A DNA stretch of 64,000 bases from Hyperoodon ampullatus (GCA_949752795.1 OX457071.1:31108800-31172799); one strand, 5' to 3'. Shown: positions 11,653 to 22,425, counted from the first letter of the stretch. Notes: generated from the sequence alone by a model not told the origin. Numbers and translations are program-made.

Positions 11653-11812
11653 CTTTTTTTTTTTTACATCTTTATTGGAGTATTATTGCTTTACAATGGT
11701 GTGTTAGTTTCTTCTTTATAACAAAGTGAATCAGTTATACATAAACATATGTCCCCATATCTCTTCCCTCTTGCATCTCCCTCCCTCCCACGGCTTCTCC
11801 TTGGGAGAGATG
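11653..11812 (-). mobile_element. Short LINE-1 3' end, antisense
   Basis: T tract, then 'acatctttattggagtatta' and 'acaaagtgaatcagttatac', the 3' terminus of a young cetartiodactyl L1 in reverse. About 150 bp. No clear target duplication found. Confidence 0.8.
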
Positions 11813-12429
11813 GTCTTTAATTTGAACAAAGTATAACTCAACTGTAAGTACAACGATGTGGACCTATGCTTAGCATTCCATATGTCACTTGTCCCCATGA
11901 CTGTCTTATATAAATTTAAGGAAGGACTATTATTTCTTAAATTTGACTACAGTCTTGAATCTTAAACATAAGGTCTCCTATTAATTTAATCCATGGCAAC
12001 AAAGATTCCCTCAAACCAAAAAGTTCCAGGAGGATCTATTTTAGAAGCAACATCTGTGAACCATTCTAAAGGCTTGCAATAAAAAAAAAAATCATATAAT
12101 ATCTGACCAGAAACAACAAAAGCCAAATTGGATTCCTCCCTGGAAAATGAACTTCAAATTATGTTTTAAACCTACAGACTTTTAAGGGAAAAGGTTAAAA
12201 AAATCATCTTTAATTCATTTAAAAACATGTAGTTTCAGGCAAATACACTATTGAATCTTTGATTTCAACATGTTGAGAATGTGTTTTCAGTGTCAAGGCC
12301 AATGTTAACCTAAAAAGAGATAGAATTAAGGAGAAAGAAGTTTAGCTAGATTTTTTCACTCCTCTGACCCCTCCCCAGTTCATCTCATACACTGTTTTGC
12401 TAAATGAACATAGGTCTTGGTCCTGCAGT

Positions 12430-12780
12430 TTCTCTGCTTGAAAAATCTCAATGGTTTTTCCATCACACAGAGAGTGAAGTCCAAATCCCTTAGACAGACA
12501 TCCAGGTTCTGGAGGCCCAGGCCTTTGTGTGGCTTCCTGGTCTGATCTTTTACTGCTCTACTTCTTACCTGGAAGATTCCAGCCAATTGTACTGCTTGTT
12601 TACTACATACAAACACTGCACTCCTCCTTTTGCTCCTTTAAATATGTTGTTTTCCCTTCTTAGATTACTTCTTCATCTCACCAACTCCAACTAAAGGTAA
12701 ATCTCTTCTTCTCTTGTTTCCTACGTTATTTCATGTAGACTTCTAGCACACAAACACTTTCCAACTTATATTATCGCTAA
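12430..12780 (+). repeat. L2 LINE fragment
   Basis: Contains a C/T-rich run with 'cttacctggaagattccagc', 'ccttcttagattacttcttc' and 'aactccaactaaaggtaaat', in the order of L2 3' coding and UTR sequence. Diverged. Confidence 0.45.
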
Positions 12781-12837
12781 TAGGAAGTCCAAGTGAGATG
12801 ATCCATGTGACCTTGGGGATCCCCAGACGCTGCTTTC

Positions 12838-12980
12838 AACACATGTTTGTCTTATTAGCTAAATGGCCTTTGGCAAGTCTCTGAACCTGGCTGATCCTCA
12901 ATTTCCTTATCTGTAAAAATGGAGATAAAATGTTAGGTATAAGTTTCTTCAGAACTCTGCCTGGCACACAGATGTTAATA
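12838..12980 (+). repeat. MIR SINE
   Basis: Classic MIR core: 'tggcctttggcaagtctctg', then 'cctcaatttccttatctgta' and 'aatggagataaaatg', followed by 'ctgcctggcacaca'. Ancient mammalian SINE. Confidence 0.75.
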
Positions 12981-13084
12981 CACATTCATTCCATTTAAAT
13001 AGTTCTTCATTCTATTTTTACTTTCTGAGTGCATACATATCAGCTCCATTTAAAGACTAGAGAATCAGTGAAAAATTATTTATT

Positions 13085-13190
13085 TCATTAGGTTGTTAAA
13101 GAATAAAAGAGATAATGTATTAAAATGCATAGTATATTTCCCGGCACAGAGTAACCATAATAAATGGCAGCTCTACTATCATTATTATTG
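13085..13190 (+). repeat. MIR SINE 3' part
   Basis: 'agataatgtattaaaatgca', 'cccggcacagagtaaccata' and the terminal 'atcattattattg' match the 3' third of MIR. Confidence 0.6.
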
Positions 13191-13509
13191 TTTAGGTGTA
13201 TAAACTTCAGTAAGTAGGGGCTTGTGTGCAATTCATCCTTGAATTTCTGTCAGTGCTTAGGAAATAGTTGATGCTCAACTATTATTCCTGGAATGTATAC
13301 TTCTGTATTGTTAGGATCAAGTCTGTGAAGTAAGAAATCATGATTTGAGCAAACCCCAAGATAGGTCCCCTTGATAGGTTCTATTTTTAAGAGAACTGGT
13401 GAATCGGCATTTAATTCAATTTGGTACCCACTTCAACACCCAAAAGCATAAAGAGCAGAACTCAGGAGAAAAAATAAATTTTTAATTTCCTTTTTAAAAA
13501 ATTTGTGAT

Positions 13510-13690
13510 AACCAACAAGGACCTACTGTATAGCACAGGGAACTATACTCAACATTTTGTAATAACCTACAAGGGAAAAGAATATGAAAAAAATAGTTAT
13601 ACATGTATGTATAACTGAATCACTTTGCCACTTACCTGAAACTAACACAGCACTGAAAATCAACTATACTTCAATAAAAAATAAAAATAA
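13510..13690 (+). mobile_element. LINE-1 3' end, sense
   Basis: 'aacaaggacctactgtatag' through 'aactgaatcactttgccact', 'cctgaaactaacacagcact', then 'caataaaaaataaaaat' tail. Flanked by 'aaatttgtgat' before and 'aaattgtgat' after, a plausible target duplication. Non-coding 3' UTR only. Confidence 0.87.
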
Positions 13691-13699
13691 ATTGTGATT

Positions 13700-15420
13700 T
13701 CAGAAAAGCACACATAACATAAAATTTACAATCTTAACCATTTAAAAAGTCTACAGTGCAGTAGTGCTAAGTATATTCATTATTGTTGTGAAGCATATCT
13801 CCAGAACTTTTTCTTCTGGCAAATCTGAAACTCTACACCTGGTAAACAACTCTCCTTTTCCCCTTCTCCCTAATCGCTGATAATCATCATTCTACTTTAT
13901 GTTTCTAAGGAAAAAACATTTTTTTAAGGAAAGAAAAGAGAAGAATTCTCCCATGGGTACCTCGTCCATTGATTATCAGAGGAGGTGGAAAAATAAGGAA
14001 AATAATAAAACAGAAAGATGTCCTTAGCACAGCAAACCTGTCACATGCTAAGTTAATGAGACTGAAACTTGGAGCAGGTTGGTTCTTGGCTGGGAAGCCA
14101 GGGAGGAATAGCAAGCCCTGTCTGGGAAACAAGAGGTGGAGTAGTCCAGCAAGGCCAGAATCACTTTTCTGAAACTTAGAACAGAGAAAGGCCAAGAGTT
14201 GATTTAGGGCTCTTTAGGTACCAGAACTACATTCTGAGGGCAAACATGAGACACCAACAAGAAGACAGAGAGGAAATGAGAGAAGGGAAAAGCAAAATAC
14301 TTAATTCCTATGGGTGAGTCTGACTGTGTTGGTCATCTTTCAAAGGACCAAACATGAGCCTCTTGGACAATGTTGAGCGGGGCTTCATAACACCAGCCCC
14401 AGCTTGATGAAGGAGGGGTCACTTCCCACCTCTCTACCCTGACTAATTACTGTTTTTAAGAACTGAGGCTCATAAATATTTTACCCAATTTCACTGGTAT
14501 AAATATATTTTTTGGAGAAGTGGGAGAGAAGTGTCGAAAAAAAAAAAGCCAACCAGGATTTGTCTGGGTCCCACCCACTTTCAAATAGGCCTGCTGGGGA
14601 ACGATGGTGCTTAAGGAAAAAAGAAAAACAACCCAGAACATCTAAACTAAAAATCATGAGTCCTAGATATTTTTCTAGCTCCACCTAGTCTTTTTATATA
14701 TGACCTTTGGCTGGTCCAATCTACTAGCCTTTGGCTCCCCTTAGGATCAATTTCCTTGTAATTTTCAAGGACTCTGAATGTCATGTTAAGTCACTGAATG
14801 AAACCAGATATTTTCTTGCCCTTGTCTGGTGACTATTTTAGTGTTTTAATTCTCAAAACTGTTCTGTGATCATATTAAAAGTTAACACTCCATGGTTCAC
14901 ATATCTGAAAATCGAGGTTAACCCCAAAGAACAATACAAAATGAACTTTAATCATTTTAATAAATGATTTAGTTGCTGTAAAATTAATTCCTTGACCATA
15001 AAATACTGAAGGACAAACTTCCTTCTTTGTTCATGCCTATCTTCCTCAGAATTCCATGGTAGACCATGTGGGCCTAGAGGACAGTAGAGGTCTGGAGGTG
15101 ATGACTGGCTGAGAAGACAGATGGAATATTCCCATTCATTCTTCAGTGACTGGGCAATGCCAACACAATGGTGAATAGATACATGCAGTCCTTTTGTTCT
15201 TGGACCTTGCATTTGGATGTGGGATAAGGGAGCTTGTATTCTAATATGAAATAAGTATTAAACTAGTAATCCAGAAAGGAAACAAAATGGTGACCACATG
15301 AAAAGCTCTAGGGAGGTAATAAATAGCAATGGTGATATACAATAAGGACAGAGATCTTTAGAGAAGTGTTTTGAACCTCTTCTTCCTCCCTCTTTGCCTA
15401 GAGTCCTCACTTCCTTGTCC
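13700..15420. other. Single-copy stretch, no gene seen
   Basis: The left edge (13700-13900) looks like faint L1M sequence ('acataaaatttacaatctta', 'ctccagaacttttt'). The remainder is AT-rich with short overlapping frames on both strands and no splice or promoter signature I would defend. Confidence 0.5.
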
Positions 15421-15422
15421 CC

Positions 15423-15925
15423 TATGCCTTAATTTTCTATTGCTGATGTAACAAATTACAACAAGTTTATTGACTTAACACAAGTTGATTACTTTACAGT
15501 TTTGTAGGACAGAATTCCAACATGGGTCTCACTGAAGTAAAAGCAAGGTTTCAGAATAGCTACATCCCTTCCAGGTGTTCTAGGAGAGAATCCATTTCTT
15601 TGGCTTTTCCAGGTTCTAAAGGGCCCAGATATTCCTTGGCTCGTGGCCCCCTTCATCCTCCTTCAAAGCCAACAATGTAGCATCTCTCCAACCCTGCTTC
15701 CATTGTCACAAGTCTTTCTCTTATCACAGCTGTGAAAGGCTCTCCATTTTTTTTATGGACTCATGTGATTAGATGGGGCCCACCTGCGTAATCCAGGACG
15801 ATCTCCCCATCTCAAGATCTTTAACTTAAGCACATCTGCAAAATCACTTTTGCCTTGTAAGTTTACATATTCACAGGTTCTGAGGATTAGGACAATCTTT
15901 GGGAGTTATTATTCTGTCTCCTGCG
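15423..15925 (-). mobile_element. MLT1-type (ERVL-MaLR) solo LTR, antisense
   Basis: About 500 bp in reverse orientation with landmarks in order: 'ctattgctgatgtaacaaat', 'gggtctcactgaagtaaaag', 'attccttggctcgtggcccc', 'agatggggcccacctgcgta', 'cttaacttaagcacatctgc', ending near 'tattattctgtctcctgc'. This is the reverse complement of the MLT1 LTR layout. No flanking internal region or second LTR is seen, so it is a solo LTR without coding capacity. Confidence 0.82.
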
Positions 15926-16620
15926 CCAAGGAATCTAGAGCTCTCAGGTTCCTTATAGGAGATAAAGTCTGTCATTCCAGCAAAACTCTCATTCCCTCAG
16001 CTGTTGGCTAAGGGAATTATGGAGAAAGTAGTGAAATAAATTCACACTAATGTTGTAATAGCTGACAGTCTATAGTTTCTTGTGGCACTGGATTATAAAC
16101 CTTAAAAAAAATTCTAACAGATCAAATACCTGGCTGTAGAAGAAGATATATAGATAAATAGATACTTTTTGATTTCAACTAGATTGTTCTCTTTGAAGTA
16201 GACCTATCTACTCCAAAGACACAGGAGGGAGGGAACATCTTCATAGCCCTTTCTCTGTTGTAGGGAATGGGCAGGAATTACTTGGCTTTCTCTTCCTTTC
16301 TCTTCTCAATCAATTTTGTTTGGAGCTGAGATCCAACCAAAGTTGGTAGGAGCCTGGTTTTAGCATCCAAATGACTGGAGCTAACTCATTCATGAGAGGA
16401 AGAGTTTAAAATAAGGAAATCATGCATGAAATGGAAATACCTGTTTTACCAATACCCAGTGTTGTGTTCATCAACTTTACAGACCCTCTGATTCTTGATA
16501 ATTTGTTCTGTAGAAGCAGGGATAGCTCACTATCCCTGTCAAGAGGCTGAGGGCAAATTTCTAGTATATCACACAACTTTTCCTCAATTTAAGTTTCCAT
16601 ACTACTTTTTCCCCCACATC
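15926..16620. other. Single-copy stretch, nothing recognised
   Basis: Ordinary AT-rich sequence with no long frame, splice pair or repeat identified. Confidence 0.5.
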
Positions 16621-16624
16621 AGGA

Positions 16625-17005
16625 ATCATCTACAACTCATCTCAACACCTAACTCAGTTTTTGGTCTGTAGTACATGCACAATTAATATTGGTTGAATAA
16701 ATGAATGATTTCTTGTCTAGGTCACCGAGCTGTGATTACTGTGTGGCAACAGGTACCATCTATTGAACACCTACTCACTCTACCAGGTCAGCTTTCACAT
16801 ATTTTCTAGGCCTCCACATATTTTATGCCTTTCATCTTCCCAACAATTCTATGAGGTGGTCTTATTGTCTCTAAAAAAGTCAGGAACTTTAAAAATTTTG
16901 TCCAGGCTTACACAGCTAGCTTATAAGTAAAGGAGCCAGGACTCAAAGTAAGGTCTGTCTGACCCCATAAACCCATTGTTCTTTAGGACTTTACACTGCT
17001 GTCCT
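16625..17005 (-). repeat. L2 3' end followed by MIR, antisense
   Basis: 16625-16710 resembles the L2 3' terminus (ending 'ttggttgaataaatgaatga'). 16745-17005 reads as reverse MIR: 'tattgaacacctactcactc', 'caacaattctatgaggtggt', 'gcttacacagctagcttata', 'ggagccaggactcaaagtaa'. Both are ancient; the boundary is approximate. Confidence 0.55.
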
Positions 17006-17553
17006 CTTCCCCACCATCCTGGTCCTGTGATCCACCCAGGATCAGCCTAGCTAGCAAATCTCCAGTCTCAGCTTCATAATAGTGGGGTGGGGAGGAGAGA
17101 GCTAAGTGCCAGAAGTGGTCCTGGGCATAGTTGTGAGCAAGACTGGTTTTGGAGTCCCTCTCACACTATCTTTGCTTAATATTTTTAATAGTACTACAAC
17201 AATTGTGTGTAGTATTCATTATGGGACAGATCAATATTTTTGGCAGTTTTGTTTATTCTCTTTATGGATACCTGGCCTTTTCATTTCTGCTCATGTGTAA
17301 GATTGTCTCCTCAAAGCACAAAAATTTTAGTAAAACCTTTAGAGGGGAAACAGTGGCCAAGCTTTATAACTGGGTCCTGCCTGGACTGGCCTTTTAGATG
17401 CCCTACACTATCACTCACTACAGCTCTCCCACCCTCTGCTATATAAAATTTAGAATGTTTCTAAAAATCCATAAACTATAAGAAAAAAGACCAAAAAAGA
17501 AAAAAATTCTGATTCTTGGGGTGTCTATTTTGAAATTCTTTTTGAAATATTAT

Positions 17554-17664
17554 TTTAAAAAATAGTTCTTCTGAGTAATTAGATGTATTCTCAGAGCAGC
17601 AATAAAATGAAATTCTCATGTCTCAGGAAAAAATAATTAATTAATTAATTTAAAAAATAGTTCT
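17554..17664 (+). mobile_element. TSD-flanked insert resembling an mRNA 3' end
   Basis: A perfect 16-bp direct repeat 'tttaaaaaatagttct' (17554-17569 and 17649-17664) encloses 79 bp. The insert carries AATAAA at 17601-17606, about 20 bp later 'catgtctcagg', then an A-rich tail continuing as ATTAATTAATTAA. This is the anatomy of a severely 5'-truncated retrocopy of a polyadenylated transcript: target duplication, polyadenylation signal, tail. The left edge lies at a TT/AAAA-like L1 endonuclease site. The source transcript is not recognised. Confidence 0.55.
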
Positions 17665-18484
17665 GCTTTGCTGGTGCTCCCAGCACACAATAATAGTGAC
17701 TACCAGGCAATCCCACCTGGGCTTTACTGTTTTTTGTTATTTGTTTTTGTTTGTCTTTTGTTATCCAGAGGGAAACTGAGAGAAAGCTGGGGGTCAAGTG
17801 CTCTAGGCAAATCCAGAGATTTCTTGAGATTACTTGGGGTTGCTTCAATATCTTTTTCTTGTTCATACCATGTATTCGTGTTCTTTCTTTGCTCAGAAAA
17901 GCTAAGTTTGTATAATATGTCACAGTAGATCATTTTCCTTTATGTCTTTAATTTTTTTTTTAAGCTAAGGGGAAAACTGTCCCTAGTGAGGATCTATGTG
18001 AATTTTTCTTCCTCGGAGTTTCCATCAGTAGATTTGTAAAAATCCCTTTTCCATAGAGTCTTTATGATGAATAGACTGTTGTAAAAAACTACCAAGTGAC
18101 TTACGATTGTAAATGACTATTCAAACGCCAAGAAATAATTCAGTCATGCTCATCTTTTACGTGCAAATTTTGTTATTTGTTGCAGGAGTGGAAATCCATA
18201 ATCATATGAGACCATTTCAGTTATGTATTTAGGGATCCCAGGAGGATGCCTTGGATAGAAACCAATATTTGTTTCAACAGCAGTTTCTGAGATTCTCTTA
18301 GACACAAAGAACTGTGAGGTATTGAGGATACAAAATGAAATGATTCTCCAAATCAATCAGCCAGGATATCATTTCCCTCCAAAATACAGGCTGATTATTG
18401 ACCTTTAATTTCTTGAGATGCGTATAAATAATTACAACTTTCATAAGCACACGTGAGAATCCAGTGATTTGTGTAATTGCCTTG
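17665..18484. other. Single-copy stretch, nothing recognised
   Basis: Short overlapping frames on both strands (for example 17668-17928 and 17645-17923) with no conserved motif. No repeat identified. Confidence 0.45.
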
Positions 18485-18489
18485 TTTTA

Positions 18490-18765
18490 TTTTTGAATTT
18501 TATTTATTTATTTTTATGCAACAGGTTCTTATTAGTTATCTATTTTATACACATCAGTGTATACATGTCAATCCCAATCTCCCAATTCATCAGACCCCCC
18601 CACCACGCTTTCCCCCTTTGGTGTCCATACATTTGTTCTCTACATCTGTGTCGCTATTTCTGCCTTGCAAACCAGTTCATCTGTATCATTTTTCTAGATT
18701 CCACATATATGCTTTAATATACGATGTTTGTTTTTCTCTTTCTGACTTACTTCACTCTGTTTGAA
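18490..18765 (-). mobile_element. LINE-1 3'-UTR/ORF2 fragment, antisense
   Basis: After a TTTA-rich start: 'acaggttcttattagttatc', 'tttatacacatcagtgtata', 'ccccctttggtgtccataca', then 'tgacttacttcactctg'. This is a cetartiodactyl L1 end lacking the last part of the usual 3' terminus. No confident target duplication. Confidence 0.78.
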
Positions 18766-18769
18766 CCCT

Positions 18770-19750
18770 TTAGGTATAGAGTTCTGGTGAGAGTTTCTGT
18801 ATTCCTAACTAAGCCAATATTAACTATAAAATAATAAAAAACATAACTACAAAAACTACATTGGGCTAATTCATGGTAATTATTCTCTGGGGTGTTATCT
18901 GAAACATTATCTCCTACACAAAAAAGAAAATAAAGAAATCTGTTTGCCAAGAGAGGAGGAAGCTTGGATGTTCGTGGAGCACAAACCCTCATCTGGATGA
19001 TGTTGTTGTTCTATTACACTCATCTGCTGGGCTTCCTGTTAGAATGGTGGCCTACATATTGTCATGAAATAAGTAGAAAGGTTTTAGAAGAGTGTATGCT
19101 AGAAGAGCTCAAGAATAAGATTGAGGAAGAAAAGAGCCTAGGGAAATTGGTGGAGACACAGGTACATACCCAGAAACTGGAGAATATGGTAGAGAGAGGT
19201 AGTAGAGGTTAGAAAATGGGGTTGAGAAGTAAGGGAAAAAAAGATAGAGAATAATGACACAGAGTGAAAATGTCAGGAAAGATTTATACAGATGAGAATG
19301 AGAGGAGAAAAAGGACTGTAGAGAGAGGGAAAAAAGAGAAAGGAAAGACGTTTAACAGTAGAAGACAGAAGCTTCGAGAGAGAGAGTGAAATGCTCACTA
19401 CATTCTCCCCCACTGTTCGATTCTGGGATTAGATGTCTGTTGCTGCCACAGCCCACGGATAGCACTAGTTATGGGCCTGTGGATAAAGGGACAGTCTAAA
19501 TCCTGAACAAGAGGACTGACTCTCAGCCATGTCTGTGAGCCAAGCAGAAAGGCTAGGTTCCACCAGCTGTCCGGGAAGCCCTGCTGCCATCTTAGCCTTA
19601 ACATATGGCTTCATTTGAGAAGCATAAGGAATGGGACAGGGTTCTCTAGGCTAGTGGGGTTGAAGGTGGACCATGCCTAGCTAGAAGCTCCTGTGCTCCT
19701 CATCAGGTATAAAGCCAGCCCCATGCAAAGGAGTGGATAATCTTCAGCTT
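18770..19750. other. Single-copy, with purine-rich block
   Basis: 18964-19212 has an 82-codon frame with a hydrophobic start and a charged, Glu/Lys-rich tail, but no initiation or splice context I can support. 19190-19395 is strongly purine-rich on the plus strand. Otherwise nothing recognised. Confidence 0.4.
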
Positions 19751-19759
19751 CTGTGACTA

Positions 19760-19944
19760 CACGGGCCTCTCACTGTTGTGGCCTCTCCCATTGCGGAGCA
19801 CAGGCTCTGGACGCGCAGGCTCAGTGGCCATGGATCACAGGCCTAGCCGCTCCGCGGCATGTGAGATCTTCCCGGACGGGGGCACGAACCTGTGTCCCCT
19901 GCATTGGCAGGCGGACTCTCAACCACTGAGCCACCAGAGAAGCC
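19760..19944 (-). mobile_element. CHR-1-type SINE without A tail
   Basis: The body is clear in antisense ('cacgggcctctcactgttgt' to 'accactgagccaccagagaa'), but no T tract precedes it. It joins flank directly, with a 9-bp direct repeat 'ctgtgacta' at 19751-19759 and 19945-19953. It also lacks the last few bases before the usual tail. Either it integrated tailless by internal priming or the tail was deleted exactly. Confidence 0.85.
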
Positions 19945-20119
19945 CTGTGACTATTCTTTCTTTCAGAGCAGGAGTAGAGAGAGTGCTTGGCAGATCCAAG
20001 CAGGAGAGTGAGCAGAAGCAAAGGGAACTTTAAAATTTAATTGGCCACCAAGACACTTCCCTGACTAATAAAAATCTCCCACTGAAAATTTTGCCTGAAG
20101 AGTGTTGCATGTTATCTTA

Positions 20120-21120
20120 TCCTTGGTTTGCTAAGAGTATTCATCAGATCAGAAGTTGCTAAATGTTATCCATTTTTTTCTACATGTATTAAGAAAATCA
20201 TATATTTTTATTCTTTTAATCTGTGAATGTAGTGAAATGTATTTAAATAAATGTATTGCTAGATTTTGGCTTACTCTATTTAAAAGAAAGTTTAGACTTA
20301 TGAGGACAGAGGAGACGAATGCATAATTTTTTTCTAATATTACCTTTTTCTGATTAAAGGACCAAGTTTTACATGAGACCATACAAAGTATCGGGAGCTT
20401 TTGCTCTTATAGTGTTCCCTGGATGTGATATGGATGATCTGATTCATGAATGTTTGGTGTAACTCATAAAATGGTCAGGAGAGTTCTTGGTGTGTATGTG
20501 TGTGTGTGTGTGTGTGTGTATGTGTGTGTTGAGGTGCATACTATTCAAGTGTATTACTTATTCTTAAGTCAGTTTTGATAAGTTATGTTTTTTTTCCAGG
20601 AAATTGTCCATTCATTCAAATATGCAGATTTATCAACACAAAATTATTGATAGTATTTTCTTATTATTTTCTACCAAGTTTGCATTTGCAGACATACTTC
20701 ACCTTTTTTTTTACTTCCAATATTGTTTGTTATTTCTTTTCTCCTTTTTATTCTTGAGACATCTCACCAAATATTTGTCTATTTTATTAACATTTCACAG
20801 AATAAGCTATCGATTTGGTTGTTTTTCTCTAAGGCATTAAAGTAATTTCTGCTCTTTTTGTTTCTTCTCTTCCTTTTTTTCCTTTCGGTTTTACCCAGTT
20901 GTATTTTTTTCTAACTTCTTGAGTTGACCATTTAACTCATTAATTTTCATTCTATATATATTTAAAATTAAAATTTTCTTTCATTATTTCTTTAGTTTCT
21001 TCCCACAAATTTTAATATGTAATTTTTAATATTTCTGTTCTAAGTATTTTATCGTTTACATTATGATTACTTATATTTATTTATGTTATATGTATTAATT
21101 TCCAAATGTATGAGATTTTT
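20120..21120 (-). mobile_element. Old LINE-1 ORF2 segment, antisense
   Basis: Collinear with the reverse of L1 ORF2: 'ggtttgctaagagtattcat', 'cagaagttgctaaatgttat', a TG run replacing the usual TTTGTGTGTG patch (20488-20529), 'attaaagtaatttctgctct', 'cttcccacaaattttaatat', 'taatttccaaatgtatgag'. Very diverged, no frame. It continues after the SINE and the younger L1, at 21354-21406 and again at 22330 to about 22425. Confidence 0.75.
20488..20529. repeat. (TG)n microsatellite
   Basis: About 18 TG units with a few A interruptions, within the old L1, where this L1 region often carries a TG patch. Confidence 0.85.
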
Positions 21121-21124
21121 TCAG

Positions 21125-21127
21125 ATT

Positions 21128-21158
<31 letters not shown>

Positions 21159-21353
21159 TTTGCTGTATGCAGGCCTTTCACTGCTGTGGCCTCTCCCATT
21201 GTGGAGCACAGGCTCTGGACGCACAGGCTCAGCGGCCATGGCTCACGGGCCCAGCTGCTCTGCGGCATGTGGGACCTTCCTGGACCGGGGCACGACCCCA
21301 TGTCCCCTGCATTGGCAGGTGGAGTCTCAACCACTGCGCCACCAGGGAAGCCC
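21125..21353 (-). mobile_element. CHR-1-type SINE with (TTTA)n tail
   Basis: Antisense SINE body 21162-21353. The tail on the plus strand is about nine TTTA units (21128-21161) instead of plain T. Target duplication 'tcagattttatttatt' at 21121-21136 and 21354-21369. The tail may be a post-insertion tetranucleotide expansion. Confidence 0.92.
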
Positions 21354-21406
21354 TCAGATTTTATTTATTAATTATTTATAATTAAATTGTACTGTAATTG
21401 TATTTC
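21354..21406. repeat. Left copy of 53-bp duplication flanking L1
   Basis: 49 of 53 bases match 22330-22382 (differences at offsets 8, 20, 38 and 39). It lies between the SINE and the T tail of the younger L1. The sequence belongs to the old host L1. Confidence 0.9.
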
Positions 21407-22329
21407 TTTTTTTTTCTTTTTTCCCTTTGGTTTACTTTTTTTTTTTTTTAACATCTTTATTGGAGTATAATTGCTTTACAATGGTGTGTTAGTTTCTGCT
21501 TTATAACAAAGTGAATCAGTTATACATATACATATGTTCCCATATCTCTTCCCTCTTACGTCTGCCTCCCTCCCACCCTCCCTATCCCACCCCTCTAGGT
21601 GGTCACAAAGCACCGAGCTGATCTCCCTGTGCCATGCGGCTGCTTCCCATTAGCTATCTATTTTATGTTTGGTAGTGTATATATGTCCATGCCACTCTGT
21701 CACTTTGTCACAGCTTACCCTTCCCCCTCCCCATATCCTCAAGTCCATTCTCTAGTAGTTCTGTGTCTTTATTCCTATCTTACCCCCAGGTTCTTCATGA
21801 CATTTCTTTTTTTTCTTAGATTCCATATATATGTGTTAGCATACGGTATTTGTCTTTCTCTTTCTGACTTACTTCACTCTGTATGACAGACTCTAGGTCC
21901 ATCCATCTCACTAGAAATAACTCAATTTCGTTTCTTTTTATGGCTGAGTAGTATTCCATTGTATATATGTGCCACATCTTCTTTATCCATTCATCCGATG
22001 ATGGACACTTAGGTTGCTTCCATCTCCTGGCTATTGTAAATAGAGCTGCAAGGAACATTTTGGTACATGACTCTTTTTGAATTATGGTTTTCTCAGGGTA
22101 TATGCCCAGTAGTGGGATTGCTGGGTCATATAGTAGTTCTATTTGTAGTTTTTAAAGGAACCTCCATACTGTTCTCCATAGTGGCTGTACCAATTCACAT
22201 TCCCTCCAGCAGCGCAAGAGTGTTCCCTTTTCTCCACACCCTCTCCAACATTTATTGTTTGTAGATTTTTTGATGATGGCCATTCTGACTGGTGTGAGAT
22301 GATATCTCATTGTAGTTTTGATTTGCATT
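21407..22329 (-). mobile_element. 5'-truncated LINE-1, antisense, with 53-bp TSD
   Basis: T-rich tail (two T runs around 'ccctttggtttac', 21407-21450), then L1 3' UTR ('aacatctttattggagtata') and ORF2 C-terminus in reverse; the minus-strand frame 21816-22058 retains 'YTMEYYSAIKRNE'. The 5' end breaks off at 'tttgatttgcatt'. Flanked by the 53-bp duplication described separately. Frames are broken and the copy is dead. Confidence 0.93.
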
Positions 22330-22425
22330 TCAGATTATATTTATTAATGATTTATAATTAAATTGTGTTGTAATTGTATTTCTGGGTGAGAGAAAACATA
22401 GTCACCCAGAACATGTCATGATTTC
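22330..22425. repeat. Right copy of 53-bp duplication, then old L1
   Basis: 22330-22382 repeats 21354-21406; the sequence then continues as the old antisense L1 for about 40 bp before becoming unrecognisable. Confidence 0.8.

Noticed and set aside
14705..14745. Y-RNA-like ends (ggctggtcc ... actagccttt) within a 'ctttggct' direct repeat
   Set aside because: Only about 25 bp lie between the ends, far too short for a Y RNA or its usual pseudogenes; likely chance.
18964..19212. 82-codon frame with hydrophobic start and coiled-coil-like tail
   Set aside because: The charged tail follows from the purine-rich DNA; no splice or promoter evidence and no family recognised.
21816..22058. Minus-strand 80-codon frame with YTMEYYSAIKRNE
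   Set aside because: This is the L1 ORF2 C-terminus of a 5'-truncated copy, not an independent gene. The same applies at 2695-2940 and 43876-44127.
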